A DNA stretch of 33,989 nucleotides from Candidatus Iainarchaeum sp. (GTDB taxonomy: Archaea; Iainarchaeota; Iainarchaeia; JAGGVJ01). The position numbers were made by a program, and so were the translations under genes. The number at the start of each line of letters is the position of its first letter. Position 1 is the stretch's first letter. The stretch lies in assembly GCA_021158055.1 (NCBI GenBank), contig JAGGVJ010000010.1:1-33989 (forward strand), read 5' to 3'. Below are positions 18,112 through 27,830 of this stretch, one piece after another. The notes under the pieces were generated by a model, which saw only the letters and a program-made list of their open reading frames with translations, was not told the DNA's origin and did not search any database.

Positions 18112-18774
18112 TTAAATGTAATTCAGTGCGCTCAGGAACAGCCTCGGGGTTTCTCCTGCATCATATGAAAAATACACTACTTTTCCAAGCCCGTTTTCCC
18201 CTTCAATAACTGCGTTGTATCCTCTTGCGGTGTCAACGGTGTTTCTTTCAATCAATGCAATTTCTTTTCCCTTTGAAATCACTTCAAATAAAATGTACTT
18301 CTTTGCGCTGCGCTCAAATCCGGCAAGCATCGGGTGGTTCAATTCCATCGCTTTTATTTTTCCTTCAACTTCCACCTTCTTCGAGTTTTTTCCGCTTAAA
18401 GGTTCCACAAAACGCGCCGGCACATAACCCATGCAATATGCCCAGCCGACTGTCAAGTTGGCGTCCCTTGTTGCCGCGTCCCCCACAACTATAAGCCCTG
18501 CCCCTTCCTGCACACGTTCTCCGATTTTATCCCTGAACCTGCGCGGCAGGTTCGGGTCTCCCTGCAGGACTATTCTTCCTGCAGCGCCGATGTCTGCAAT
18601 GTCAAGTTCACTGACTGACTTTACAGTGCAATTGAAATCATTTAAAAAATCAGTGGAATTGAAAAGTTCTTCGACCCCCTCGCTTGGCATCCCTATCAAA
18701 AGAACACCTGTGCCCTTGTCTATGGGTTCGGCTGCTTCTTCAACGCATCCGAAAAGCAGCAAACTCAAAAACAA
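18112..18774 (-). CDS. Hypothetical lipoprotein-like secreted protein
   Basis: N-terminal hydrophobic segment ending LLLFGC (lipobox-like); no family recognised. Confidence 0.6.
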   Translation of the reverse strand: MFLSLLLFGCVEEAAEPIDKGTGVLLIGMPSEGVEELFNSTDFLNDFNCTVKSVSELDIADIGAAGRIVLQGDPNLPRRFRDKIGERVQEGAGLIVVGDAATRDANLTVGWAYCMGYVPARFVEPLSGKNSKKVEVEGKIKAMELNHPMLAGFERSAKKYILFEVISKGKEIALIERNTVDTARGYNAVIEGENGLGKVVYFSYDAGETPRLFLSALNYI

Positions 18775-18799
18775 TACAAAAACTAGACCAGGTTTCAGG

Positions 18800-18988
18800 T
18801 TATTCCCCCTTGCCCTGTCCTTTTGCAGTCCACTTTACCTTGTGCGGCCTTCGCTTTAGTTTAAACATGTTCTTTTCACATTTCATCGAGCAGATATTAA
18901 CAAAAGAGCCGTCTTTTTTGACAATTATTTTTCCCTTGCCTTTCTCGATTTCTTTTCCGCAGAACGTACACTCAACCAATTTTTTCAC
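18800..18988 (-). CDS. rpl24e: Ribosomal protein L24e
   Basis: [48 protein letters not shown]. Confidence 0.93.
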   Translation of the reverse strand: MKKLVECTFCGKEIEKGKGKIIVKKDGSFVNICSMKCEKNMFKLKRRPHKVKWTAKGQGKGE

Positions 18989-19194
18989 CTTGCCCTGATT
19001 TCTTTTGCTTCCCGTTCTGTTTCCATCAGGATTACCTTGTCACCCACTTTAATCGGACCCTTGATATTTCTTCGAATAATCTGGCCCCTGTCGCGGCCTT
19101 CAAGAATCTTACACATTACCTGAATGACTTCTCCGTAAATGCCGGTTCGCCCTATTACCTTGACGACTTCAGCCAAATAGCCTTCATCTGACAT
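18985..19194 (-). CDS. rps28e: Ribosomal protein S28e
   Basis: [62 protein letters not shown]. Confidence 0.95.
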   Translation of the reverse strand: MSDEGYLAEVVKVIGRTGIYGEVIQVMCKILEGRDRGQIIRRNIKGPIKVGDKVILMETEREAKEIRAR

Positions 19195-19201
19195 TTACAA
19201 A

Positions 19202-19570
19202 TCACCCTTTGAGTTCAGCTAATTTTTTAACAAGTCCCTTGAGCTGTTCCGGAGAACCGCCTTCTGCAACAACCGCAATGCTTGCTGCCGGAACACCCAT
19301 TCCTGCTGCTACGCCAAGTTCTTTTTTTGACGGGACATAAATGAACGGGATGTCTTTTTCCTCGCACAGGATCGGCAGGTGCATCACCACTTCTTCAGGC
19401 TCGACATCTGAAGCGATTGCAACAAGCTTTGCTTCAGCGCGCTCTATTGCCTTTGTGGCTTCATTTGTTCCTTTCCTGATCTTTCCGTTGTCTCTTGCAG
19501 ATTCAATAATCTGGTACGCGGAATCAGCAACTTCTTTCGGTACTTCGAATTTAACATATGATTTTGCCAT
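19202..19570 (-). CDS. rpl7ae: Ribosomal protein L7ae
   Basis: [57 protein letters not shown]. Confidence 0.95.
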   Translation of the reverse strand: MAKSYVKFEVPKEVADSAYQIIESARDNGKIRKGTNEATKAIERAEAKLVAIASDVEPEEVVMHLPILCEEKDIPFIYVPSKKELGVAAGMGVPAASIAVVAEGGSPEQLKGLVKKLAELKG

Positions 19571-19844
19571 TTAGTCAACCTCCAACAATATCATCAGCAA
19601 AACTAGCAATATACAGCAGTTTAAAAACCAGCATGTTTGCGTATTCATGCATAAATTATACTTTTTATATATTTACATTTCATGTCTTATATAAATCATG
19701 CACCAATTACACGCAAACTTCACATCTGCACATCATGCGTCATTTGCAAAAATTTAATAGATTTTGATTGCATCATCAAACTTTTTACTTCATTTATCAA
19801 ACTTCTTTATTTTATATTGCAATCATACATGAATGTAATCAAAA

Positions 19845-19963
19845 TTATATAAATAACCCTACTATCACTCCACTGCCACTCACCCCACCACCCACTCCAC
19901 TACCACTTGCTCAACATCAAAACATTTTTATCAATGCAAAAACCACTTCTTTAAGGTGCAATC
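19845..19963 (+). promoter_or_regulatory. TATA-like promoter (aattatataaataa) followed by a long C-rich, G-depleted 5' leader
   Basis: aaccctactatcactccactgccactcaccccaccacccactccactaccacttgc contains very few G on the plus strand. Confidence 0.5.
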
Positions 19964-20737
19964 TTGAAAACTGCTTTTTCCATATTGATTATCTGCGTTT
20001 TTCTCGCCGGACTGGCAATCGTTGTCCTGAACAACCCGAAACTTGGCGGTTCAACCGGTCAGTTAAGTGAAAACCAGCCCGACTCAAATCATGAAACAGA
20101 AAACAACCCTGTCAAACAAGATACACTTGCCGGCTCTGGCGGCAATCCAACCAGGATAAATCAAACAGATGAACCATCTGAAAAAGAATCCGCGGAAAAC
20201 ACTGTTTCCGAAACAAAAGCAACAGAAAACACAGGAACAGACCTGCCAGAACAACCCGACTCAAAAGATTATACAAACGACAAGTACGGGTTTTCACTGG
20301 ATCTTGCCGACGGGTGGGAAGAATTTGAACTGCCTGAAAACGCTCAAAGCGAAATAATAGTTGCGTCGTTTAGATTGCTGCTGTGGGAAAAAGAAATCCC
20401 CACCAGCTTAAATGTTGCTGTTCAGCCTACTGAACTTCCGCCTGATTTTGAATCGCTGGAAATCAAAGATGTTTCTCCTTTAATAGAGGTGCAGATTTCA
20501 GAACTGGTTCCGGAATATCAAAAAGAAACCTCAAAAAGCATAACTTTGAACGGAAAAGACGCTTTTGAACTGACTTATTCTTTCTACAACACCGCGATGA
20601 AAACCCGCATAAAGCAAAAGTTGATTACTGTAATTTCAGGCGACTTTTTTATCTCGTTCAGTTTTACCTCAAGCGAAGCCGACTTTGAGTCAAACAAAAG
20701 CGACTTTGAATTCATTGCCAGTTCAATAACAATGTAA
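19964..20737 (+). CDS. Membrane-anchored extracytoplasmic protein with PsbP/DcrB-like C-terminal region (TTG start)
   Basis: N-terminal TM LKTAFSILIICVFLAGLAIVVL, Ser/Glu/Thr-rich linker, YTNDKYGFSLDLADGWEEFELP. Confidence 0.6.
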   Translation: MKTAFSILIICVFLAGLAIVVLNNPKLGGSTGQLSENQPDSNHETENNPVKQDTLAGSGGNPTRINQTDEPSEKESAENTVSETKATENTGTDLPEQPDSKDYTNDKYGFSLDLADGWEEFELPENAQSEIIVASFRLLLWEKEIPTSLNVAVQPTELPPDFESLEIKDVSPLIEVQISELVPEYQKETSKSITLNGKDAFELTYSFYNTAMKTRIKQKLITVISGDFFISFSFTSSEADFESNKSDFEFIASSITM

Positions 20738-20869
20738 AAACCGTGCTGCACAAAACGCCATGAAAACACAAATCACCGCGAAAACACAAACCGCCAGGCA
20801 ACAATCAAAAAAGCACCGCGTCACCAAAACACTTTTAAACAATATTTCTCTTTCTTGTTTCTGATTCAC

Positions 20870-22117
20870 ATGCTCAGCGATGAAAACACGTCCGCGATAA
20901 TTGCCATGCTTAAAAGACTGCGCGAAGCCGGAAAAACAGAAACTGAAATAAAGGAAATCTTAAAACACGCAGGTTTCATTGAAAGCGAAATAGAAAGCAT
21001 AATAAACTTAAACTCGATAATCGAGCCCCAAAGCACCGAACCAAAGCAGGAAACCCAAACAATTCCGCTGACTGAACCACAAACCCCACAGCCCGTGCTT
21101 GAAAAAACAAGCACTGTAAACGGATTTTCTGACAGCCGAACCGGCAGTGAATTTGACCAAAGCAACTCAAGCGAACCGGTCAACACTGCAGAAGAAAAAG
21201 ATAATCCCCCTGAACAAACCAACGATTCTCCGGAACAAAACAACAATCCCCCTGAACAAAAAAAAGAAGATAAACCACCCTTGGAAAACAAAATTTCTGA
21301 ACCGCAAGGCATGGCATTTTCCCCGCCTCCGCTTGACAAAAAAGTGTTTGGAAACGAATCAGAAAAAGACATTCCAAAAGACAACTTCTTGAAAGATATT
21401 CACCGGGAACAAAGGAAAAACGAAAACCCAACCCCAGGATTCATCCTGGATTCTTCTTCAACACACACCGAACCCGGCGCAGAAAGCCAGCCAGGCAAAT
21501 ATACCGTGGAAAAAACGGAAAAACCAAACACGCTTGAAAAATCACCAAACCCTGTTCTCCAGCAAAACACAAATTCAAAAGCACCAGAAGACCCCTTTGA
21601 CAGCTACAAAAAACGGGAAATGGCATTCAAAGATAAAAACAAATCACTCAACAAAAATAATTTTGTGAAAATCGGCTTAATTGCGGTTGTTGCAGTAGTT
21701 ATTCTCGGTGCAATTGCAATAAGCGGTCTTTTGACCGCGGGCGCAGACACCGAAAACCCTGCCCTTGCAAAAAACGCTGAAACCACAGAAGACAGCCAAG
21801 CAAAACTAACACTTGAAATCGAGTCAAACATCTCACTCGCTGATTTTTTCAATGACTACAAACCAAAAATGGCTGTCCGAAACAACAGCGAAAACATTAT
21901 TGAAAGCGACATCTACTCACTCTACATTGACGAAAACCACTGCTCTGACACGCTGTCAACAGTAAAGGAAATCAAAAAAGACGAAAACCTCACTCTTTAC
22001 TTCAACAACATTTCGCAAGCATGCCAGTTTGCAGACAATCCCGACTTTGACATGAGCGCAAACCACGAAATAAAAATAACCAGTCCAAACGGCGTGGAAA
22101 TAATCCAGAGCATCTGA
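20870..22117 (+). CDS. Hypothetical protein: N-terminal helical domain, long P/E/N/Q-rich linker, single TM, extracytoplasmic domain
   Basis: MLSDENTSAIIAMLKRLREAGKTETEIKEILKHAGF; TM FVKIGLIAVVAVVILGAIAISGLL. Confidence 0.65.
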   Translation: MLSDENTSAIIAMLKRLREAGKTETEIKEILKHAGFIESEIESIINLNSIIEPQSTEPKQETQTIPLTEPQTPQPVLEKTSTVNGFSDSRTGSEFDQSNSSEPVNTAEEKDNPPEQTNDSPEQNNNPPEQKKEDKPPLENKISEPQGMAFSPPPLDKKVFGNESEKDIPKDNFLKDIHREQRKNENPTPGFILDSSSTHTEPGAESQPGKYTVEKTEKPNTLEKSPNPVLQQNTNSKAPEDPFDSYKKREMAFKDKNKSLNKNNFVKIGLIAVVAVVILGAIAISGLLTAGADTENPALAKNAETTEDSQAKLTLEIESNISLADFFNDYKPKMAVRNNSENIIESDIYSLYIDENHCSDTLSTVKEIKKDENLTLYFNNISQACQFADNPDFDMSANHEIKITSPNGVEIIQSI

Positions 22118-22200
22118 TGCACGCCAATTCCTGGAAACAAAAAACTGTTATTTGTCATTCTTACACGCAAAACAGCAAAAACAACAGCATAACCCACAAA

Positions 22201-22238
22201 TACGTCATCTGACTAACTAAAGATATATAAATGACGTA
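22201..22238 (+). promoter_or_regulatory. TATA box enclosed by a perfect 8-bp inverted repeat (TACGTCAT...ATGACGTA)
   Basis: tacgtcatctgactaactaaagatatataaatgacgta; start codon at 22254 is about 25-30 nt past the TATA, compatible with a leaderless transcript. Confidence 0.6.
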
Positions 22239-22253
22239 ATACATCGTTTTTTT

Positions 22254-23294
22254 ATGGCACACTCCATACAAAACAACACACCAGTAACAGCAAGCAATTC
22301 AAAACCCTTAGACATCCTTATAATCGGAGCAGGGCCTGCCGGCATTTCGTGCGCATCAAGGGCAAAAGAACTGAACCTAACTGCGACTGTAGTAGACGCA
22401 AACACCATTCTGCACACAATCAAACAATACCCCAAACACAAAATTTTGTTTGGTGTTCCCGGTTACTATGGAAAAACATGGGAAAAATTTGTTGCCGGAA
22501 TGGAAAAAAACGTTTTGGACTTCGGGCTGAAAGTGTTTGAAAACACAGACATAAAATCAATTAAAAAAAACAGCGAATTATTTGTTTCAACAACAAGGAA
22601 CGGTAAAAAGTTTCATTCAAAAAAAGTTGTGGTTGCAACCGGCATAAACGACAACCCGAAAAAGCTGGCGGTTCCCATTAAAGACGACAAGCTTGTAAAA
22701 TACCAGCTAAAAGACGCGTCCAAATACAAAAACAAAAAAATAACTATTATCGGCGGAGGCGACTGCGCAATTGAAGCCGCGCTGCAGCTCGACGAATGCA
22801 ATGCACAAGTAACGCTTTGCCATCGAAAATTAAAATTCACCGGAAACGCAAACCCCTCAAACATTCAAAAACTTCTTGACTCAGACATAAAAATTATTTT
22901 CAACTGCAACACTACCCAGATAACTAAAAAATGTGTTCACCTTGCAGACAAAAAAACCGGTAAAACAACAAAGTTACCTGCCGAGCGCGTATTTGTATTC
23001 ATCGGAAAAAGGGCAAACTCTGATTTTTTAAACTCCATCGGGCTTGAACTGCAGGAAAACAGCAAACCTAAATGCAACGAAAAACTTGAATCAAACGTCC
23101 CGGGAATTTACGTAGCAGGCGACCTGACCAACGAGCCGCTGATTCTGCCTGCCGTTTACCAGGGGTTCAAAATCGCCGGCACAATAAAAAAAGAAATCAA
23201 CAAAGAAGCCATGCAAGAATCACAAGACACAGTTTCATCCCCTTCCAAAATAAACGCAGTTTCAAAAAATGCAAGTGCGGCTACGGGGATTTGA
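22254..23294 (+). CDS. Thioredoxin-reductase-like FAD-dependent oxidoreductase, probably ferredoxin/NADP-type (no CxxC active site)
   Basis: DILIIGAGPAGISCASRAKEL, ITIIGGGDCAIEAALQL (no CxxC), GIYVAGDLTNEPLILPAVYQGFKIAGTI. Confidence 0.78.
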   Translation: MAHSIQNNTPVTASNSKPLDILIIGAGPAGISCASRAKELNLTATVVDANTILHTIKQYPKHKILFGVPGYYGKTWEKFVAGMEKNVLDFGLKVFENTDIKSIKKNSELFVSTTRNGKKFHSKKVVVATGINDNPKKLAVPIKDDKLVKYQLKDASKYKNKKITIIGGGDCAIEAALQLDECNAQVTLCHRKLKFTGNANPSNIQKLLDSDIKIIFNCNTTQITKKCVHLADKKTGKTTKLPAERVFVFIGKRANSDFLNSIGLELQENSKPKCNEKLESNVPGIYVAGDLTNEPLILPAVYQGFKIAGTIKKEINKEAMQESQDTVSSPSKINAVSKNASAATGI

Positions 23295-23346
23295 ACCCCG
23301 GCAACAAGCTTGGGAAGCTTGCGTCATGCCACTAGACCATAGCCGC
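23276..23346 (-). tRNA. tRNA-Gly (anticodon CCC)
   Basis: Reverse complement GCGGCTATGGTCTAGTGGCATGACGCAAGCTTCCCAAGCTTGTTGCCGGGGTTCAAATCCCCGTAGCCGCA folds as a canonical cloverleaf; anticodon loop TTCCCAA. Confidence 0.95.
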
Positions 23347-23383
23347 TTCAAAACAAGAGGTAAGCCAACAGACTATTACTTCA

Positions 23384-25147
23384 TCACTTATGCGTGCAGA
23401 TTAATTTAAGTTTTTCACCTGGTTGTTCAACGCGCGCAAAAAACAACCGCTCGAGCTGGATAATCTGACCCTGTCTGATATTTTTTGCTTCTGCCTCGGT
23501 TTTCCCGAGAAGAAGTGTTGAATCAGGAAGCAGTATTTCACAAGGCATTGACCGGCCCTGCAAAACCCACTGGATCTTTTTTGTTTTTGGCTGAAGTTCA
23601 AAATCAACAAACTCCGCTTCAACTTCAAAACCATCTTGAGTTGAAACAGAAACAACCCTGAAATTAAACGCATCCTTGAGCCGGATCACCTGCCCGGCCT
23701 CAAACAAGTCAGCATCGGTTTTTGAAACAAAAAACTCTGCGTTTCCTTGTTCAAGACTGTAAGTTCTTTTACCCCTTTCAGGAAAATCAGGGTGTACTTT
23801 AAGCGAAAGTTCACACTTGGGCGTGTTTTTCACAACCAGCTTCACCGGGTCGGCTGCAAAAAAGAACCTGTCCGCATCTTTTTCAATGAACCCCTTGTTG
23901 ACTGCTTCAAGTGTCTCAAGCGACGCTGAAATGTCTTTCTCGCTCAAACCGATTTGCGTCCAAAACTCAATTATTGCCTGCGGCTGAAAACCCCTTCTTC
24001 TCAAAGCGCAAAGCGTTGGCAGGCGCGGGTCATCCCACCCGGAAAACTCACCTTCTTTTATCCCTGCTGAAATACCGCTCGTGCTCAACTTACCAAACCC
24101 GTGAACCGCTACCCGCCCCCAGTATTTAACACTTGGATATGTCCAGCCAAAATAATCATAAACAAACTGCTGTTTAAAAGTACTGTCGCGCAAATCCTTT
24201 CCCCTTATTATGTGCGTGACACCGCGGACATGGTCCTCTATTGCACTCTCAAAATCAAGAAGCGGCCACACAACGTATTTTGAACCCGCAAGGGGGTGGT
24301 CTTCCCGGATTATGCGAAAGGCAATCCAGTCACGAAGCGCCGGGTTCCTGTGATCAACCCGCGTTTTAACCTTCAACACTGCCTGCCCTTCTTCAAACCC
24401 GCCTTCAATCATTTTTTCAAACAATGCCTTGTTTTCTCCAACTGACTGGTTCCTGTGCGGGCAAGGTTTTCCTGCGCTTCGAAACCCCCTGTTTTCCTCA
24501 ACTCCGCACTTGCACACGTATGCGCCGTTAAGTTCAATGAGTTTTTTTGCGTGCTCATAGTAATTTTCAATATTTCCTGACGCAATGACTACCTCGTCTG
24601 CCTTGAACCCGAGCCATTCAAGGTCTTCAAGATACCACTTGTAGGCTTCAACCATTGGCCGTTTTGTCCTCGGGTCAGTGTCATCAAACCTGACAATCAG
24701 TTTTCCACCATACTCTTTTGCAAGAACCGCATTGGTAACCATTCCGCGGGAGCTTCCAAGAGTAGACGGGCCGTTCGGGTTCGGGGCAAACCTGAAAACC
24801 GGTTTTTGCCCTTCTTTCACGCTTATTCCTGAAAAACCTTTCTTTTCATCTTTCCTTTTTTCATGTTTTTCAGGAAACATGCCCTGAAAGTCGCGTTCAA
24901 ACTCTGCTTTTGCTTCTCCTGCAGGCATTGAGTTGACTTCCACGCAAACCTTCGCTATTTGTTCTGCTGTCTCGCCGGGATTTGAGCGAAGCTTTGGAAA
25001 CTTTCCAAAAACCCTGCCCATTATCGCTTTCGGGTCTGCAGAACCGAAATCAACGGCATTTTTAAGTGCTGCTGCCCTGACAAACTTATTTGCTTCTTCA
25101 TTCATCAAATCACTGTCCCGTAACACTGTTTCCGTAAAATAACACAA
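23384..25147 (-). CDS. gltX: Glutamyl-tRNA synthetase, archaeal type
   Basis: FRFAPNPNGPSTLGSSRGMVTNAVLAKEYGGKLIVRFDDTDPRTKRPMVEAY; KLSTSGISAGIKEGEFSGWDDPRLPTLCALRRRG. Confidence 0.93.
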   Translation of the reverse strand: MCYFTETVLRDSDLMNEEANKFVRAAALKNAVDFGSADPKAIMGRVFGKFPKLRSNPGETAEQIAKVCVEVNSMPAGEAKAEFERDFQGMFPEKHEKRKDEKKGFSGISVKEGQKPVFRFAPNPNGPSTLGSSRGMVTNAVLAKEYGGKLIVRFDDTDPRTKRPMVEAYKWYLEDLEWLGFKADEVVIASGNIENYYEHAKKLIELNGAYVCKCGVEENRGFRSAGKPCPHRNQSVGENKALFEKMIEGGFEEGQAVLKVKTRVDHRNPALRDWIAFRIIREDHPLAGSKYVVWPLLDFESAIEDHVRGVTHIIRGKDLRDSTFKQQFVYDYFGWTYPSVKYWGRVAVHGFGKLSTSGISAGIKEGEFSGWDDPRLPTLCALRRRGFQPQAIIEFWTQIGLSEKDISASLETLEAVNKGFIEKDADRFFFAADPVKLVVKNTPKCELSLKVHPDFPERGKRTYSLEQGNAEFFVSKTDADLFEAGQVIRLKDAFNFRVVSVSTQDGFEVEAEFVDFELQPKTKKIQWVLQGRSMPCEILLPDSTLLLGKTEAEAKNIRQGQIIQLERLFFARVEQPGEKLKLICTHK

Positions 25148-25214
25148 TCAACATAATTAATCAATGTAATTGTACAGTCACTGGTATGAATGGAGGCAGG
25201 CTAAAAAACCTCAA

Positions 25215-26510
25215 TTAATCCTTGTTTCTAAGGTCCTCCAATATCTCCTTTGCGCGCTCCATTCTCACGTCTTTTTCCTCAACCATCTTCGCGGACACAG
25301 CACCCACCTCGCCCCCTGTGGCTCCCGCAGTTATCGCAATATTCCTTGAGTGAAGGGCCATGTGCCCCCTCTGGATCCCTTCGGTTGAAAGCGCCCGCAA
25401 TGCAGCAAAGTTTTGCGCAAGGCCGACTGAAGCAATCACCTGCGAGAGTTCTGAAGCCGTCTTCACACCCAGTATTTTGACTGCCGCTTTTGCAACCGGA
25501 TGCACTCTTGTAGCGCCACCTACAAGACCGACTGCCATAGGAAGCTCGACTGATGCCTCAAGATCCCCGTTTTCGTTCTTCCAGTATTTTGCAAGGGGCT
25601 TATAACTGCCGTTTGTAGCCGCGTATGAATGCGCCCCTGCTTCAACTGCCCTTGTGTCGTTCCCGGTTGCAAGAACCACTGCCGTTATGCCGTTCATTAT
25701 TCCCTTATTGTGTGTTGAGGCGCGGTATTTGTCGTTTGCCGCCAGTTCATACGATTCTATTATAGCGTCAACTACTTCTTCTCCGCCAAGCGATTCTTTC
25801 AAAAACACTGCCTTTGCCCTGGCAAGGCGCAAATCCGCAAGGTTTGAAATGATTTTCAGCCGCGCGTGACCCCCCGTAATTTCAACTATTGCAGGTGCTA
25901 CTGCTTCTGCCATCGTGTTCACTGCATTTGCGCCCATTGCGTCCCTGCAGTCCACAAGCAGGTGTATGGAAAGCATCCTGCCGACAACTTGCGACTCAAT
26001 CACATGGACTTCAAGGTCTTTTGCCCCTCCACCGTACTTCACAAGCATTGGGTCTTTCTGGTTTGCCATTTCAAGAATTTCGCCTTTTTTGTCAAGAAGC
26101 TTTTGTTTCGCTGATTCCGCATCAGGCGAACCGACAACCTGTATCTGCCCGCGCATGACACAGCCGGTGGTCTCTGCACTGAACCCGCCTGACCCGCGCG
26201 CAAGTTTGGCTGCGTTGCTTGCGGCCGCAATAACTGACGGCTCTTCAGTTGCCATGGGTACAAGGTAATCTTTTCCGTTTACCTTGAAATTAACTGCGAT
26301 CCCAAGCGGAATTTCCATTGAACCGATTACATTTTCAACCATTTTATCAGCCTGTTCCAATCCAAGCGCCCCGTGCGCGCTCAACGCACCACACTCTTCC
26401 TCTGAAAGACCTGTAAGCTCAGCCACTTTCAAAAGCCTTTCAGCAGACGACAACTTGTAAAAACCGGAAATTCCTGAACTACCATCCATAACAATCAACT
26501 CCAAATTCAA
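25215..26510 (-). CDS. Hydroxymethylglutaryl-CoA reductase, class II-like
   Basis: [68 protein letters not shown]. Confidence 0.9.
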   Translation of the reverse strand: MNLELIVMDGSSGISGFYKLSSAERLLKVAELTGLSEEECGALSAHGALGLEQADKMVENVIGSMEIPLGIAVNFKVNGKDYLVPMATEEPSVIAAASNAAKLARGSGGFSAETTGCVMRGQIQVVGSPDAESAKQKLLDKKGEILEMANQKDPMLVKYGGGAKDLEVHVIESQVVGRMLSIHLLVDCRDAMGANAVNTMAEAVAPAIVEITGGHARLKIISNLADLRLARAKAVFLKESLGGEEVVDAIIESYELAANDKYRASTHNKGIMNGITAVVLATGNDTRAVEAGAHSYAATNGSYKPLAKYWKNENGDLEASVELPMAVGLVGGATRVHPVAKAAVKILGVKTASELSQVIASVGLAQNFAALRALSTEGIQRGHMALHSRNIAITAGATGGEVGAVSAKMVEEKDVRMERAKEILEDLRNKD

Positions 26511-26759
26511 AATGCTAAATCAAAACTACCATAATAACTGTCAAACAAAACAAAATCACTTGACAAACAAAAACATTTCTTTAAAGGAAAATGCGCAAAA
26601 GAACAAAACGACAAAACAACACACAAAATGCAACTGTTGTTTACAAACATTTGTATGTGTGTTGTTTTTTGTTTATTTATTGTTAACTTAAAAACACCGC
26701 CAATTTAAAATACACAACAATAAATATTGTTGTCTTTTGTTTTTGTTTATTTAAAACGC

Positions 26760-27542
26760 TCAACCAATAATTATATCCTGTGCCCTGATTGACTTTTCCT
26801 CTTGTTGCTTGGAATCGTTGCCTGAATCATCAGCTGAATCATCACGATCTTTACCTGAGCCATCAGTTGAATCACCGTGATCCCCATCCGGCCCGCCGCC
26901 TCCTGAACCGCCTTGGTCACTGCCCGAGTGGCCTGATTTGCCGACAAAGCTTTTATTGAGCTTGTATCTTCCTTTTTCAACACGCACAATAAACCCTTCC
27001 CTGGAAAACTTGGGCACGACAAACCTCATCCTTCTTTTCAGCTCCTTAAAGGGGACTTCGCCAAACACATTTTTCTTGTCTATCAGATCTGTCAGCTCGC
27101 GGACATTGAAATCTTTTTCTGAAAAATTTTCTTTCATGAAATCCATGAGTTTTTTTGTGTCAATTATCTTTGACCTGAAAAACTTTTCCTCAAAAGAACT
27201 GTAATCCCGTTCTTTTCCTGCAGAACCAAAAACCTTGCTTTCAAGCTCAAAAACCCTTTTTTCAAGCAGCGCAACAGCATCTGACTGCATGCCTTCAGGC
27301 ACACTGTTTCCACCGGCTGTTTTTGAGGACACGGCAGCGAGTTTTTCCCGAAACCGGTTGTTTTCAAGTTCAAGAGCCTGCTTTTGAGCCGAAAACTCCT
27401 CTTTTTCTTTTTTCAGTGCAGCATTCTCTTCTGCAAGGAATCCTTTTTCTTTCACGACCTTATCATTCAACTCCTTGAGCTTCAGACACACCTGGTAATA
27501 CTGCTTTGCCTTTTCAGTCATTTCATCTGACATTTCACACAC
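26760..27542 (-). CDS. Hypothetical coiled-coil protein with winged-helix-like middle domain and Gly/Asp/Ser-rich tail
   Basis: N-terminal heptad-like helix; KRRMRFVVPKFSREGFIVRVEKGRYKLNK; tail GSDQGGSGGGGPDGDHGDSTDGSGKDRDDSADDSGNDSK. Confidence 0.6.
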   Translation of the reverse strand: MCEMSDEMTEKAKQYYQVCLKLKELNDKVVKEKGFLAEENAALKKEKEEFSAQKQALELENNRFREKLAAVSSKTAGGNSVPEGMQSDAVALLEKRVFELESKVFGSAGKERDYSSFEEKFFRSKIIDTKKLMDFMKENFSEKDFNVRELTDLIDKKNVFGEVPFKELKRRMRFVVPKFSREGFIVRVEKGRYKLNKSFVGKSGHSGSDQGGSGGGGPDGDHGDSTDGSGKDRDDSADDSGNDSKQQEEKSIRAQDIIIG

Positions 27543-27830
27543 CTCACTTTCACTTAAAAAAATTCAGGTTCTGCCTGTTTAACTTCTGTCTGCTAATCTT
27601 ACACTTATTTAACTTTTAGAGATAAATAAGTATTTTTGTTTATTTTTATTTAAAGTTTTTGTTTTATATCTGCAGGTTTAAATGTTTAAATGCAGTTAAA
27701 TAGTTTTGGCAATGGTTAAATTGCGTTTCAACTATGGTAATATTATGTTTCAACTGCAGTTAAATAGTGTTATGCGCAATTAAAAATGAGCTATAAATTT
27801 ATAAAGACCCGCTGCCAACTACAAAATATG

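Noticed and set aside
167-18998. Numerous antisense/out-of-frame ORFs over recognised genes (e.g. 1050-1424 +, 2310-2693 +, 11499-12230 +, 13125-13772 +, 14368-14925 +)
   Set aside because: They overlap strongly recognised CDSs on the opposite strand and have unnatural composition, especially Ser/Phe-rich mirror translations of K/E repeats.
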